54,973 nucleotides of DNA from a virus. This document shows, piece after piece, positions 1 to 8,596 of this stretch (position 1 is its first letter; every line of letters starts with the position of its first letter). A model generated the notes under the pieces. The model saw only the letters and a program-made list of their open reading frames with translations. It made no database searches and was not told the origin of the DNA. Where the stretch lies: positions 1 through 54,973 of the IMG/VR virus record IMGVR_UViG_3300050821_007283. The stretch is one strand, 5' to 3'. A program made the translations under genes and the position numbers.

Positions 1-400
1 CGCGGGACAGCGACGGCAGGCGCTGGGTCAGCAGCCCGTGCAGGATCGCGGTGACCAAGCCCGATGCCCCGACGCTGACCTTGAGGTACTGCGCGGCGGA
101 CGGGAGGTCGGCACAGTCCACGTAGAAGCTCGCCGTGCCGGACGCGATGACGACCGTGGATGCCGCTGCCTGGGTTGCCTCCACCCACGCCGCACCGCCC
201 GCTGTCGACGTGTTGGTGAAGTAGTGGGTGATGCTCGCCAGCGGAGTTGTCGACCCGTTCTGGGTCGCTGCTGATGCCAGGGTGAAGGTGTCGTTGCCGG
301 TGACAATGAACTCCACCCCGGCGCAGTCCTTAACCGAGATGAGCGTGCCCGCCGCGATCGGCACGACGTTGAAGATGCGGCCGAGGCCTTCCATGCCCAT
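1..400 (-). CDS. Partial phage structural protein (head region)
   Basis: At least 133 codons; the 3' end runs off the left edge. Start ATG at 400 with a perfect Shine-Dalgarno AAGGAGG at 412-406, five bases upstream. The protein begins MGMEGLGRIFNVVPIAAGT and continues as alternating Thr/Ala/Val/Gly-rich segments with few charges, a beta-rich composition usual for head-decoration, fibre or head-tail proteins. It is the first gene downstream of the capsid gene, 30 bp away. Position argues for a virion component, but I do not recognise the family. Confidence 0.7.
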   Translation of the reverse strand, partial: MGMEGLGRIFNVVPIAAGTLISVKDCAGVEFIVTGNDTFTLASAATQNGSTTPLASITHYFTNTSTAGGAAWVEATQAAASTVVIASGTASFYVDCADLPSAAQYLKVSVGASGLVTAILHGLLTQRLPSLSR

Positions 401-430
401 TGCTGCCTCCTTAAAGGCCTTGATCCGCTA

Positions 431-1969
431 TCAGGCGTGCGGGGTGTCGAGGAGAACGACCGGCGACAGCGTGTTGCTGGAGCCGTTCTGGGGGGTGATG
501 GCGCTCTGCTGCCAGATCCGGCCGTCGAGCCGCTCGATCACGCGGTAAGCGACGAGGTCCGAGGCGAACAGGTATTCCTCGCTCGTGGCGATCTGCATGC
601 TCTGCCGGTCGCCCAGAAGGTAGTAATCTAGGTCAATAAAGGACAAAGCGCCCGAAGTGGTCGTGTTGCCGCTGCCCGAGGACGGCATCTTCTCGCTGAC
701 GATCAGCGGCCGGCCCATGAGCCGGTAGTTGATGCCGTCGCCCCGGCCGCCGCCCGGCGTCTCGATGGCCTGCATCCCGGTCAGCCATCCCGGAGGCGCG
801 ACCGCCTGGGTGGTACCCGCCGAGACGGGGGTGACGGCCATCTGCAGGAGCTGGAGCAGCGCGTCCGGGGAGCACAGCCAGACCGCGCTGTTCAGCGACG
901 CCGGCCACATCCGCGAGTACATCGTCGCGATATCCGTGAAGTCGATCTTATTCGTGGTGTCGGAGTTCAGCTTGATCGCGGCCGGGCTGTTCAGGAACCC
1001 CTGCGGCTCGCCCACGCCGGTACCCGAGATGAACGCGACGTCCTCGAACCACGCCATGGCGCGGGGGAAGAACATGTTGAACCAGGTGTCCAGCGGGGTA
1101 ACGGCGTCTTGCAGAAGCTCGTTCGGGATGGTCGTGTAGGCGGTCAGCTTCCTGGCCTCCAGGTCGACCCGTCCCCACCTCGGCGCCGAAGCTGCCAGGG
1201 TCGCGCCCTCAGCGGTCCAGTAGGCCGCCACGCCGCCGTAGACGTTCGAGCTGTGGTCCTTGTCGTCGATCGCGGGCAGCGGCACGCGCAGCGAGTCCAT
1301 CGGGATGACCCGCGCCCTCGGCCTGATCACGGCCTGCTCCAGGGCGATCATCAGGATCTCGGAGCGCAGCACCTCCGGCACCAGGAAGCCGCCCTCGGCC
1401 GGGATCCGCTCGGCCATTCCCGCGTTGGACGGGCGGCCGTGCAGCAGCGCCTCGAACAGCTTGCGCTTGTACTCCTTGACCTTCTCGACGGTCTCGGCGT
1501 CGCCGGCGTCCTTCGCCCTCGGCTCGGCCTTCCACATCGTGTACAGGAAGGCCCGCATGCTCTCGGCGTACGGCTCGTCGTCGAACGGGGCGCCCATCGC
1601 GTTCGGGCTGAACGCCATCTGCTGCTCGGCCTGCCACTCGGCGTCCGGCATCCTGCGCTTCGCCCTGGCGATGGAGGCGGCCATGCGCCGGTCCCGCCGG
1701 TTCCCCTGCGGCGCCCCGCCCGGCCGGAACCCCGCCGACGGGGCGTAGCCCTGCTCGGCCTGGTCGCGGAGGAACTCCTGCAGCCCGAGCTGGGTCTGCT
1801 CGTGGAACCGCTTGATGGTCTCCTCGTTGACGGCCGCGAACTTCGCGACGTAATCCTTCACCAGGCCCGGGAAGGTGCCGTCGGTGAGTGCCGCGCCGAG
1901 CCGGTCAGTGTCGTGGAGCAGCTCCTCGAACTCGTCCTGGTCCTGGGGAACTGCGGTCTGCCCCTTCAT
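431..1969 (-). CDS. HK97-family major capsid protein
   Basis: 512 aa. The first 190 residues are charged and partly helical (scaffold or delta-domain-like). From about residue 190 the sequence follows the HK97 capsid fold: AEGGFLVPEVLRSEILMIAL, then a shell domain with ARKLTAYTTIPNELLQDA and GTGVGEPQGFLNSPAAI. It would assemble the icosahedral shell after cleavage by the neighbouring protease. The start ATG at 1969 overlaps the protease stop (ATGA), so the two are translationally coupled. It lies in the order portal, phosphoesterase, protease, capsid. Family assignment is firm; the cleavage site was not located. Confidence 0.95.
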   Translation of the reverse strand: MKGQTAVPQDQDEFEELLHDTDRLGAALTDGTFPGLVKDYVAKFAAVNEETIKRFHEQTQLGLQEFLRDQAEQGYAPSAGFRPGGAPQGNRRDRRMAASIARAKRRMPDAEWQAEQQMAFSPNAMGAPFDDEPYAESMRAFLYTMWKAEPRAKDAGDAETVEKVKEYKRKLFEALLHGRPSNAGMAERIPAEGGFLVPEVLRSEILMIALEQAVIRPRARVIPMDSLRVPLPAIDDKDHSSNVYGGVAAYWTAEGATLAASAPRWGRVDLEARKLTAYTTIPNELLQDAVTPLDTWFNMFFPRAMAWFEDVAFISGTGVGEPQGFLNSPAAIKLNSDTTNKIDFTDIATMYSRMWPASLNSAVWLCSPDALLQLLQMAVTPVSAGTTQAVAPPGWLTGMQAIETPGGGRGDGINYRLMGRPLIVSEKMPSSGSGNTTTSGALSFIDLDYYLLGDRQSMQIATSEEYLFASDLVAYRVIERLDGRIWQQSAITPQNGSSNTLSPVVLLDTPHA

Positions 1970-3390
1970 GCCGTTGCCCCTTTCAGAGCCTCACTGAGCT
2001 GGTTGCCGAGTTGCTCCAGGTCGATCCCGGAGAGGTCTAGGCCGGCCTTGTCGTCGGTGCCGTCGCCGTCATCTGTGCCGCCGGCCGCGGACTGGTGCGA
2101 CCTCAGGTGCGACTCGGCCGCGGACTTGTTCTTGAGGCCCTCCGCCTGCCCGAGGCGGCCGAGTGCCGCCGAGACGCCGTGCGCGTTCGGCGGGTCGCCC
2201 GCGTGCTTGTGGTGGGGCAGCGACCAGTGGTCCTGCGTGCCCGGGTCGCCGTCTGTCTTCTCGCCCGCGCAGATGGCCTTGAACGCCGCTGCGGGGTCGT
2301 CCTGGGAACTCGCCCACGACATCGCGGCCGGGCCGTCCCACGGCGTCTCGTCCACCACTGCGGCCAGGATCTGGTGGCCCATCGCGTCGGTCAGGGGCTT
2401 GCCCGGCACCGGCTTGAGCTGCTTGCCGTCCTCGGACCAGTAGTCGTGGTCGGTGTCGCCTTCCGGGCAGGCGTCGCAGTCCCCGTCGCCGTCCGGGTCG
2501 TACTTCTCGTGGTCGCCGTGCATCGGCTTCTTGTCCGCTGCGGCGATCTCGTCCCTGGCGATGGCACGCACCTGGTCGGCGGTCAGCGAGTCAGAGGTCC
2601 CGGCGTCCTTGCAGCACTGGTGGCCGAGGTCCGCGCACGTCTTCTCCGGCGTCGCGCCGTGGTCCTGCGGTTCCGTGCCGCTGGCGGCCGGGGCCGGGTC
2701 GCCCTGGTCCCCGCCGGGCGCCCGGGCGGCGTTCTCCGGCCGCTGCCTTACCGCGACCGGCATCTCCCGGAGCCTCGCGGCGATCCGGCCGGGGACCGTC
2801 GTGAACGCGGCCACGTCCAGGCCCGGGGGAAGCTCGGCGCTGCCCTTCCCCACCTCGTCGGCCAGGCCGTCCGCGACCTGCTCCTCGGCGGTGTACCACC
2901 TCTCGGCCTTCATCACCGCCCGCCATGACTCGGCGGTGCCGCCGGCCCGGCTGGCGTAGATGCTGGCGATGTTGTCGCTGACCTTGTCCAGCGTCCCGGC
3001 CATCCGCGCCATATCCGAGGCGTCGCCCATGCAGCCGCCGAAGGCGTCGTGGATCATCTGCATCGAGCCTTCTTGCGCGACCCGCTTCTTGCCTGCCTGG
3101 AAAATCACCGAGGCGATGGACGCGGCGATGCCGTCGTTGAAGGTCGCGGTGTCGCCCGGGTGGGAGCGGATGGCGTTGCCGATCGCCACCCCGTCGAACA
3201 CGTCCCCGCCGCCGCTGTTGATGTGCACTTCCAGCGCGCCGCGGACGGCTGACACCTGGGACACGAACTCCTGGGCGCTGATCCCGCCGGACCAGCCGTA
3301 GTCGCCTATATCGTCGTAGACGTCCACTCTGGTGACGCCGCCGTCCTCGTCGCGGATGCGGCACTTGAGGGGATAGACGGGTCCGGTCAT
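1966..3390 (-). CDS. ClpP-like prohead protease with extra C-terminal domain
   Basis: 474 aa from ATG 3390, which forms ATGA with the upstream stop; ten more in-frame codons exist upstream but this overlap and a GGGAGG nearby favour 3390. Residues about 20-180 are a Clp/crotonase-type serine protease: HINSGGGDVFDGVAIGNAI, the nucleophile region DGIAASIASVI and the His in MQMIHDAFGG. It should cleave capsid and scaffold during head maturation. After a low-complexity linker come an acidic D-rich stretch (DPDGDGDCDACPEGDTD, Ca-binding-like) and a Trp/His-rich module (WDGPAAMSWASSQDDP, HWSLPHHKH, ESHLRSH) that I know from other actinophage proteases but whose role is unknown. Confidence 0.92.
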   Translation of the reverse strand: MTGPVYPLKCRIRDEDGGVTRVDVYDDIGDYGWSGGISAQEFVSQVSAVRGALEVHINSGGGDVFDGVAIGNAIRSHPGDTATFNDGIAASIASVIFQAGKKRVAQEGSMQMIHDAFGGCMGDASDMARMAGTLDKVSDNIASIYASRAGGTAESWRAVMKAERWYTAEEQVADGLADEVGKGSAELPPGLDVAAFTTVPGRIAARLREMPVAVRQRPENAARAPGGDQGDPAPAASGTEPQDHGATPEKTCADLGHQCCKDAGTSDSLTADQVRAIARDEIAAADKKPMHGDHEKYDPDGDGDCDACPEGDTDHDYWSEDGKQLKPVPGKPLTDAMGHQILAAVVDETPWDGPAAMSWASSQDDPAAAFKAICAGEKTDGDPGTQDHWSLPHHKHAGDPPNAHGVSAALGRLGQAEGLKNKSAAESHLRSHQSAAGGTDDGDGTDDKAGLDLSGIDLEQLGNQLSEALKGATA

Positions 3391-3974
3391 CTGATCGCGG
3401 CCTCCCTCAGCCCGGCCCATCCGGCCGCCGCCTGCGGCTCGCTGAACGGGTACGACGTGCGCTGGTCGCCGTGGGTCGCGGTGACCGCGCCGAAAGTGAC
3501 CGGGAACGCGCTGATCCGCCCGACCGGGTCCGGGCCGGCGGGGTCCTGGTAGCAGATCGTCATGTGCGGCGTGAACCCGTGCTCCGAGGGCAGCCCGATG
3601 CCCTGCGCCTCCAGCAGCGACTCGGCGTCGCGGCGCAGCGCGTCCACCGCCGGGGAGTCGGCCAGGGCGACGATCACGTCGCCGTCCTCGCCGCCCGTGA
3701 AGCGCGCGTGGCCGGACACGGTCCCGGTGACCGGAGGCCGGGCCGACAGTGCCTGCGCGACCGACGAGAGCGCGGCCGTGTCGATATCGGCGGCGTCGCC
3801 CGTGTAGGCGAGCGTCAGGTGCATCTCACCCGGCGGCAGCCCGGCCTCGGTCGCTAGCTTCGCCGCGACATCGGCGGGCGGGTAGAGCGCGAGCATGCAC
3901 GAGCCCGAATAGTCCGGCTGCGGCACGGCACTCCCTGCCGCGAGCACTGCGAGGTCATCCCAGACGGCGGTCAC
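3387..3974 (-). CDS. 2H phosphoesterase / 2'-5' RNA ligase-like protein
   Basis: 195 aa from GTG 3974, which overlaps the portal stop as GTGA. It carries the two HxT motifs of the 2H superfamily, HLTLAYTG (His52, Thr54) and HMTICYQ (His137, Thr139), about 85 residues apart as expected. Family members cleave or ligate 2',3'-cyclic and 2'-5' phosphodiester bonds in RNA or small nucleotides; some phage ones degrade cyclic-oligonucleotide or 2'-5' signals. Sitting between portal and protease genes is common in actinophages, so a head role or an anti-defence role are both open. Fold call is firm, substrate unknown. Confidence 0.85.
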   Translation of the reverse strand: MTAVWDDLAVLAAGSAVPQPDYSGSCMLALYPPADVAAKLATEAGLPPGEMHLTLAYTGDAADIDTAALSSVAQALSARPPVTGTVSGHARFTGGEDGDVIVALADSPAVDALRRDAESLLEAQGIGLPSEHGFTPHMTICYQDPAGPDPVGRISAFPVTFGAVTATHGDQRTSYPFSEPQAAAGWAGLREAAIR

Positions 3975-5359
3975 CTGGCACCCGCCAGCGCGTTCCAGGC
4001 GGCCATCTGCCGCTCCAGCACGTCCCACGGGGGCAGTCGCAAAAGGTTCTGCGCACTGCCGTCCTGACCCTGGTCATCAGCCATGCCCGGCGCGGGGAGG
4101 AAGGCGTTCGGGCTGCCCACCGGAAGCCCGCCGGGCGGGGGCGCGGTGATGGTCTTCATCGCCGGCAGGCCGACCACCGTCGTTACGTCTGCCGGGTCGT
4201 AGCCCGCCTGGCACAGGTACAGGGCGGACTGGGCCTTGCCGAGCAGTTCCTTGTTGTCCGCCTCCCGGTTGACCGGGGTCGGGTACACGAAGTCGAACTC
4301 GACGTCGTTCTCCGCGCCGAACCTCGGCAGGTACTGGAAGTTCAGGACGTCCCGCCACCTGCGCAGCCGGGGCGCGACCTTCCACGCGGCGAAGATCTCC
4401 TCGCCGGTCTGGGCGTTGGCCCGGTTCACGTCGTCCACCAGGCCGGTCATGATCTTGTGCATGCCGGCGGCCTCGCGGATGCGGTCCCCCCCGGTGCTCA
4501 TGAGGTTCGCGAAGTCCATGTCGCGGGGCGCGGTGGATGTCGGCACCCAGGTGACGCCTTCCAGGACCGCGACCCGGTGAGCCCTGGACACTCCCCGGTG
4601 CGCTTCCCGCCACCGGTCGGTCAGGTCGTCCCATTCCTCGTCGGACACCTGGTGGTCCACGCTCAGCACCCCGTCAGGCCGGGCTGAGTTCTGGAAGAAG
4701 TTCCGGTTGTACTGCGCCGCGTACCTCACGGCGTCGATCTCGGTCAGCACCGACTGGACCGGGCCGGTGCCGCCGTAGGAGTCCACCGGGTCCGGCAGCG
4801 GGTTGTAGATCACCTCGTCCGGGGTCAGCGCGACGACCTCGCGCCCCCCCGGGGCCGTGTACAGCCAGCCGAGCAGGTACTTGTCGGGGTCCGGGACGGG
4901 CTGCATCCGGTCCGGGCGCACCGGCCAGATGCCGGTCGGGATGCCCATCTGGGAGGTCAGCACCAGGTGGCACTTGCCGGCCAGATCCTGGTAAAGCTGG
5001 GAGATCTCGAACAGCCGGAACCGCGACCAGTACTTATTCGGGCTGGACAGCAGGTTCAGCGCCGCGTGCTGCAGGACTTCCACCCGCTGGTCGGAGCCCT
5101 GGTCTGAGGTGGTGTACCGGCGCCGGCCGTCCAGCGGCTTCTTGCGGAACAGCACCCACTCCGGCCCGGCCGTGGCCGAGGCCAGCAGCGACATGTTGCT
5201 GTAGACGGTGCCGTTGGCTCCGTAGGCCCGCAGGAACGCCTCATCCGGCGCCCCGGCGCGGTGCGCGGCCGATGGCATCGACCAGACGCCGGTCTCGGCG
5301 AGCGGCACCGGGGGCTTCGGGTCCGGCCTGGCCAGCGCCTTGCCGATGAGCGAGCCCAC
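3971..5359 (-). CDS. Phage portal protein (HK97 type)
   Basis: 462 aa, start GTG 5359, one base after the stop of the upstream gene. Recognised by the typical portal pattern: an N-terminal stretch with NMSLLASATAGPEWVLFRK, then ISQLYQDLAGKCHLVL, EVIYNPLPDPVDSYGGTGPV, RNFFQNSARPDGVLSVD, REAAGMHKIMTGLVDDVNRA and RRWRDVLNFQYLPRFGAE. It forms the dodecameric ring at one capsid vertex through which DNA enters, docking with the terminase encoded on the opposite strand next door. The C-terminus is Pro-rich. Length fits the family. Confidence 0.93.
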   Translation of the reverse strand: MGSLIGKALARPDPKPPVPLAETGVWSMPSAAHRAGAPDEAFLRAYGANGTVYSNMSLLASATAGPEWVLFRKKPLDGRRRYTTSDQGSDQRVEVLQHAALNLLSSPNKYWSRFRLFEISQLYQDLAGKCHLVLTSQMGIPTGIWPVRPDRMQPVPDPDKYLLGWLYTAPGGREVVALTPDEVIYNPLPDPVDSYGGTGPVQSVLTEIDAVRYAAQYNRNFFQNSARPDGVLSVDHQVSDEEWDDLTDRWREAHRGVSRAHRVAVLEGVTWVPTSTAPRDMDFANLMSTGGDRIREAAGMHKIMTGLVDDVNRANAQTGEEIFAAWKVAPRLRRWRDVLNFQYLPRFGAENDVEFDFVYPTPVNREADNKELLGKAQSALYLCQAGYDPADVTTVVGLPAMKTITAPPPGGLPVGSPNAFLPAPGMADDQGQDGSAQNLLRLPPWDVLERQMAAWNALAGAR

Positions 5360-5360
5360 G

Positions 5361-5615
5361 TCAGCCCGCTACGTCGAAGTGCAGGGCCAGGATGCTCGCG
5401 CCCAGCACGAACCAGCCGCCGTGGTGGAACACCGTGAACCCGCCCAGGTCCGCCGCCGTGAGTGCCGCGGCGGTCATGACGTGCTGCCTGGCCGCGGTGA
5501 CGACCGTGGCGATGCGGGACCGGGACCGGGGCGAGCGGGACCGTACGGCGATCGCCGATGCGAGCTTGGCGAGAAGGGGCCGCCCATCGGCGGCGGGAAT
5601 GGCCGCGGCGGTCAC
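5361..5615 (-). CDS. Small membrane protein upstream of portal
   Basis: 84 aa, start GTG 5615. The N-terminal half is basic (RSRSPRSRSR); the C-terminal part (GGFTVFHHGGWFVLGASILA) is a single hydrophobic segment likely to cross the membrane, followed by a short tail. It lies directly before the portal gene and is probably the first gene of the leftward head operon. Function unknown. The start is uncertain because no good ribosome site precedes it. Confidence 0.6.
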   Translation of the reverse strand: MTAAAIPAADGRPLLAKLASAIAVRSRSPRSRSRIATVVTAARQHVMTAAALTAADLGGFTVFHHGGWFVLGASILALHFDVAG

Positions 5616-5802
5616 GAAGAAGCCGCCCGCCGGAGCGGGGCAGGAACCGTGACGACCGCCACGCAGACCTCCATCACCCCTCGGGCGCCGCGCGACCGCG
5701 TGACATCCCTAGCAGAGCATATTGGACTTCTGTAACACTGACAACACCAGTCACAGACGTCACATCGGCGGCTTAAACGGAGGCGGCAATGGCGGCCAGG
5801 CG
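5616..5802. promoter_or_regulatory. Divergent intergenic region between head and terminase genes
   Basis: 187 bp separate the leftward membrane/portal genes from the rightward terminase genes, so promoters for both directions are expected here. I see a good Shine-Dalgarno (GGAGG at 5779-5783) before an ATG at 5789 that opens only a five-codon reading frame ending as GTGA on the next gene's GTG start, and no clear -10/-35 pair. Nothing else recognisable. Confidence 0.3.
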
Positions 5803-6156
5803 GTGAGAGCGGTCCGCGACGCCGGCGGCGACCTGCTCACCCACGTCGCCGCGACCCTGGACGCCCTCGGCGACAAGCTCACCGGGGCCGACGACGCGGC
5901 AAAGCACCTAGCCAGGAAGTACGCGGAAGTCATCGACACGTCCAATGGTCACTGCCAGGCATGCGACGACCCTGAATGCAGGCGCGCGAGCACCTCGGCC
6001 TGGAGCATGCGCTGGCTCGGGCCGCTGCTGCTGGACTGCCTGGCCCAGCTCGGCGCGACACCGGCCGCGAGGGCGGCGATCACCAAGAAGGACAAGCCGG
6101 CCGCGGGCGGCCAGAAAAGCGGGCTGCAGGCGCTGCGCGACTCCTGGACCGCTTAG
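5803..6156 (+). CDS. Candidate terminase small subunit
   Basis: 117 aa from GTG 5803; the frame stays open upstream to a TTG at 5722, but G/C-ending codon use and the GTGA junction favour 5803. The N-terminal half is helical; a Cys cluster HCQACDDPECRR follows, then a hydrophobic helix and a Lys-rich C-terminus. It sits 12 bp before the large terminase, where small subunits are encoded, so a DNA-recognition role in packaging is inferred by position only. I do not recognise a known TerS family in the sequence. Confidence 0.5.
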   Translation: MRAVRDAGGDLLTHVAATLDALGDKLTGADDAAKHLARKYAEVIDTSNGHCQACDDPECRRASTSAWSMRWLGPLLLDCLAQLGATPAARAAITKKDKPAAGGQKSGLQALRDSWTA

Positions 6157-6168
6157 CCCGGCCCTGCC

Positions 6169-7782
6169 GTGAGCACCAGGACCGCGCCCAAGCGCACCCG
6201 CTGCACCAAGGACGGCTGCCGGAGGCTGGCAAAGCCCGGCCGGAAGCGGTGCGAGGACCACAAGCCCGGGAACCGGCCCCCGGATAACCGGCCCGCCACG
6301 CGGAAGGTCTACGGCTTCACCGAGGCCCGGATCGCAACCCCTCCGCTGCGCCCGCTGACGCGGGAGACGTCGCTCGGCTGGGAGGTCATCGACTTCGCCC
6401 GGCTCATCGGCGAGCCCCTGCTGCCGTGGCAGGAATGGGCGGTCATCCGGGCACTGGAGACGCTGCCGGACGGGTCGCTCCGGTTCCGGACAGTCCTCAT
6501 AAAAGTTGCCAGACAGAACGGGAAATCGGCGCTAAAGCGGGTAATAACGCTCTGGCGGATGTACAAGTACCCGCGATGCCGCGTCCTCGGCATCGCGCAG
6601 GACGTCTCCCTCGCCCGCGAGCAGTGGACTCTCTGCCAGGACACCATCCACGCCTGCCCGGACCTGGAGGAGGAGTTCCTCAGGCCCCGGAACGTCAACG
6701 GCGACGAGATGTTCTGGCTTGCCAACGGCTCCCGGTACGCCATCAAGGCGGCCAACCGGCGGGCCGGGCGGGGCGGCTCCAATGACGAGGTCAACGTCGA
6801 CGAGCTCCGCGAGCAGAGGGACTGGGCGGCCTGGGGAGCGGTCTCCAAGACCACGATGGCCCGCGCCGACGGCCAGGTCTGGGCCATGTCCAACGAGGGC
6901 GACGACGAATCCGTCGTCCTCAACCAGCTCACCGACGTAGCCGACGCCGGGACCGACCCGACGCTCTGCCGCCTCGAATGGTCCGCGCCCGAAGGCTGCG
7001 AGCTCGACGACATCACCGGCTGGCGGCACGCCAACCCCGGTCTCGGCTACATCATCACCGAGGCGGCGATCAGGTCGGCTCTCGCCACCGACCCTCCCGA
7101 GGTCTTCCGGACTGAAGTTCTCTGCCAGCGGGTCAGGAACCTGTCCGGAGCGGTCGACATGGCCGCGTGGAGGGCGTGTGCCGACGAGATGGGCACCATG
7201 GCCGCGCTCCGCGACCGCATCGCCGCGGTCGTCGACGTAGCCCCGGACGGCAAGCACGTGACCCTGGCCGTCGCCGCCATGCTCGACGACGGACGGCCCC
7301 GCATCGAGATCGCGGGCGCGTGGAAGAGCACCGCCGAGGCGATGGCCGCCCTCCCGGACCTCCTCGGCGCCATCAGGCCCGCCTGGTTCGGATGGTTCCC
7401 CGGCGGCCCCGCCGCGGGCATCGCCCCGCTCTGCCGCTCCCAGGCGGTGAAGTGGAACGCCGCCCACGCCCGGCCCAAGCGCAAGAACGACCCTCCCGGC
7501 CCTCCGGCTGACGGCGAGATCAAGGGCTCCTCCGTCTCCGAGGCATGCCAGGGACTCGCGGCGCTCGCCCAGGGACGCCGGCTCCTGCACTCCGCCGACC
7601 CGCCCCTCAACGCCCAGGTGTCCGGGGCGAAGAAACTGCTGTCAGGCGACTCGTGGCGGTTCACCCGCGGCGGCGGATCCGCCGCCGGCCATGTGGATGC
7701 CGCCTACGCCGCGGCGGGAGCAGTCCAGGGAGCGCTCATCATGCCAGCCCCGCGCCGCGCCCGGATCAGGATGCTCGCCTGA
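6169..7782 (+). CDS. terL: Terminase large subunit
   Basis: 537 aa, start GTG 6169. The ATPase domain has Walker A VARQNGKS (residues 113-120) and a Walker B-like VNVDEL with Asp211/Glu212, separated as in phage terminases. The C-terminal half holds the RNase H-like nuclease with AAVVDVAPDGKHVTLAVAA. It pumps DNA into the prohead and cuts the concatemer. An unusual N-terminal extension contains RCTKDGCRRLAKPGRKRCED, a small Cys/His cluster that may bind zinc and DNA. Divergent from the portal and capsid genes rather than in the same operon. It ends 4 bp from a convergent gene. Confidence 0.95.
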   Translation: MSTRTAPKRTRCTKDGCRRLAKPGRKRCEDHKPGNRPPDNRPATRKVYGFTEARIATPPLRPLTRETSLGWEVIDFARLIGEPLLPWQEWAVIRALETLPDGSLRFRTVLIKVARQNGKSALKRVITLWRMYKYPRCRVLGIAQDVSLAREQWTLCQDTIHACPDLEEEFLRPRNVNGDEMFWLANGSRYAIKAANRRAGRGGSNDEVNVDELREQRDWAAWGAVSKTTMARADGQVWAMSNEGDDESVVLNQLTDVADAGTDPTLCRLEWSAPEGCELDDITGWRHANPGLGYIITEAAIRSALATDPPEVFRTEVLCQRVRNLSGAVDMAAWRACADEMGTMAALRDRIAAVVDVAPDGKHVTLAVAAMLDDGRPRIEIAGAWKSTAEAMAALPDLLGAIRPAWFGWFPGGPAAGIAPLCRSQAVKWNAAHARPKRKNDPPGPPADGEIKGSSVSEACQGLAALAQGRRLLHSADPPLNAQVSGAKKLLSGDSWRFTRGGGSAAGHVDAAYAAAGAVQGALIMPAPRRARIRMLA

Positions 7783-7786
7783 CCGG

Positions 7787-8212
7787 TCACCCGCACTTCC
7801 GGCACGCCGCGGTGTGATTCCCTCCGCAGGACGGCGGGCAGTGGGTGCAGCAATCGAACTTGCCATTCCGTTTCGCCGGCGGCGCGAGCGGGTTAACCGG
7901 AGGGTCGCTGAACGCGGCTTGCGGGACCGGTGCCTTGCCCGTGCGGCCAGCGGACCGGGATCGCCGCTCGGATGGCGTGCGCCCCGTCCCGTCGGGCCGG
8001 TTGCGGTAGACATCGTCTATCAGGGACTGGCCCTCGGGCGTCACGGCGCGCGTCACGCCAGCCGGAAGCCCTGCGGCACGGTCAAGCGCCGAGCGAACCC
8101 AGTCCGCCAGGGGAACGTCGCCGCGCGCAGTGTCGTAGGCGGCCTGCTGGGCCTCGGAGACCTTGAGGGCGAGCAGCACTCGCTTGCCGGCTGGTGACTT
8201 CGTGCGGGTCAT
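7787..8212 (-). CDS. RHH-type DNA-binding protein with Cys-rich tail
   Basis: 141 aa, ATG 8212. Residues about 9-48 (KRVLLALKVSEAQQAAYD, then a helix PLADWVRSALDRAAG) fit a ribbon-helix-helix fold: one beta strand and two helices. A disordered Arg/Pro linker leads to a C-terminal cluster FDCCTHCPPSCGGNHTAACR that looks like a zinc site. Three GTTAACC motifs lie just upstream (8219-8259), plausible autoregulatory operators. Convergent with the terminase. Function as a regulator is inferred. Confidence 0.6.
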   Translation of the reverse strand: MTRTKSPAGKRVLLALKVSEAQQAAYDTARGDVPLADWVRSALDRAAGLPAGVTRAVTPEGQSLIDDVYRNRPDGTGRTPSERRSRSAGRTGKAPVPQAAFSDPPVNPLAPPAKRNGKFDCCTHCPPSCGGNHTAACRKCG

Positions 8213-8218
8213 AGTCCA

Positions 8219-8259
8219 GGTTAACCGTTAACCGGCTAGATCGCATTCCGGTTAACCGG
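8219..8259. promoter_or_regulatory. Triple GTTAACC operator cluster
   Basis: GGTTAACC at 8219-8226, GTTAACCGG at 8227-8235 and the perfect 12-bp palindrome CCGGTTAACCGG at 8248-8259, immediately upstream of the RHH gene starting at 8212. Repeated palindromes beside an RHH gene usually are its own operators. A fourth GGTTAACCGG (7891-7900) lies inside the gene and may be chance, since it encodes part of PPVNP. Confidence 0.5.
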
Positions 8260-8596
8260 AAACTACCGCGAGATGCACGGCAGATACCGCCCGCAACGCC
8301 CTGATAGGTGCCCGGAACACGCGGAGGGTGACCATCCCCGGCCGGAAAGCATTGAGGTGCCCCCCCGAATGCCGGAAATTGGCCGGGGAGAAATATTGAC
8401 AGACCCCTGCTCTGGGGACCCTTTGCACTTTTTGGACATTTCGACTTATCGATGATGCAAGGTGCGCAAGTGATGTAGCGGACATATCAGCAATCCGCCT
8501 GAGGGTGCCCGCGGCCAGCGTCGCATTACGGGAAGGGACCGGCCCGAGGGTGACCGGCGGCCGGGCTGCCGATGCGGACGGGCCGGGCGGCCGGTC
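8260..8596. other. Apparently non-coding stretch
   Basis: About 340 bp without a convincing gene on either strand; open frames here have poor codon use. It contains a TTGACA at 8396-8401 without a matching -10, a CCCC/GGGG inverted repeat near 8404-8417 and a run of five T at 8428-8432. Nothing more could be assigned. Confidence 0.4.

Noticed and set aside
1109-2928. Long rightward frames opposite the capsid and protease genes
   Set aside because: GC-rich DNA gives long antisense frames; they are Arg/Pro/Gly-rich shadows of recognised proteins.
8252-8485. Leftward 77-codon frame upstream of the RHH gene
   Set aside because: Poor codon ends, no ribosome site, and it spans the operator cluster; no protein-like pattern.
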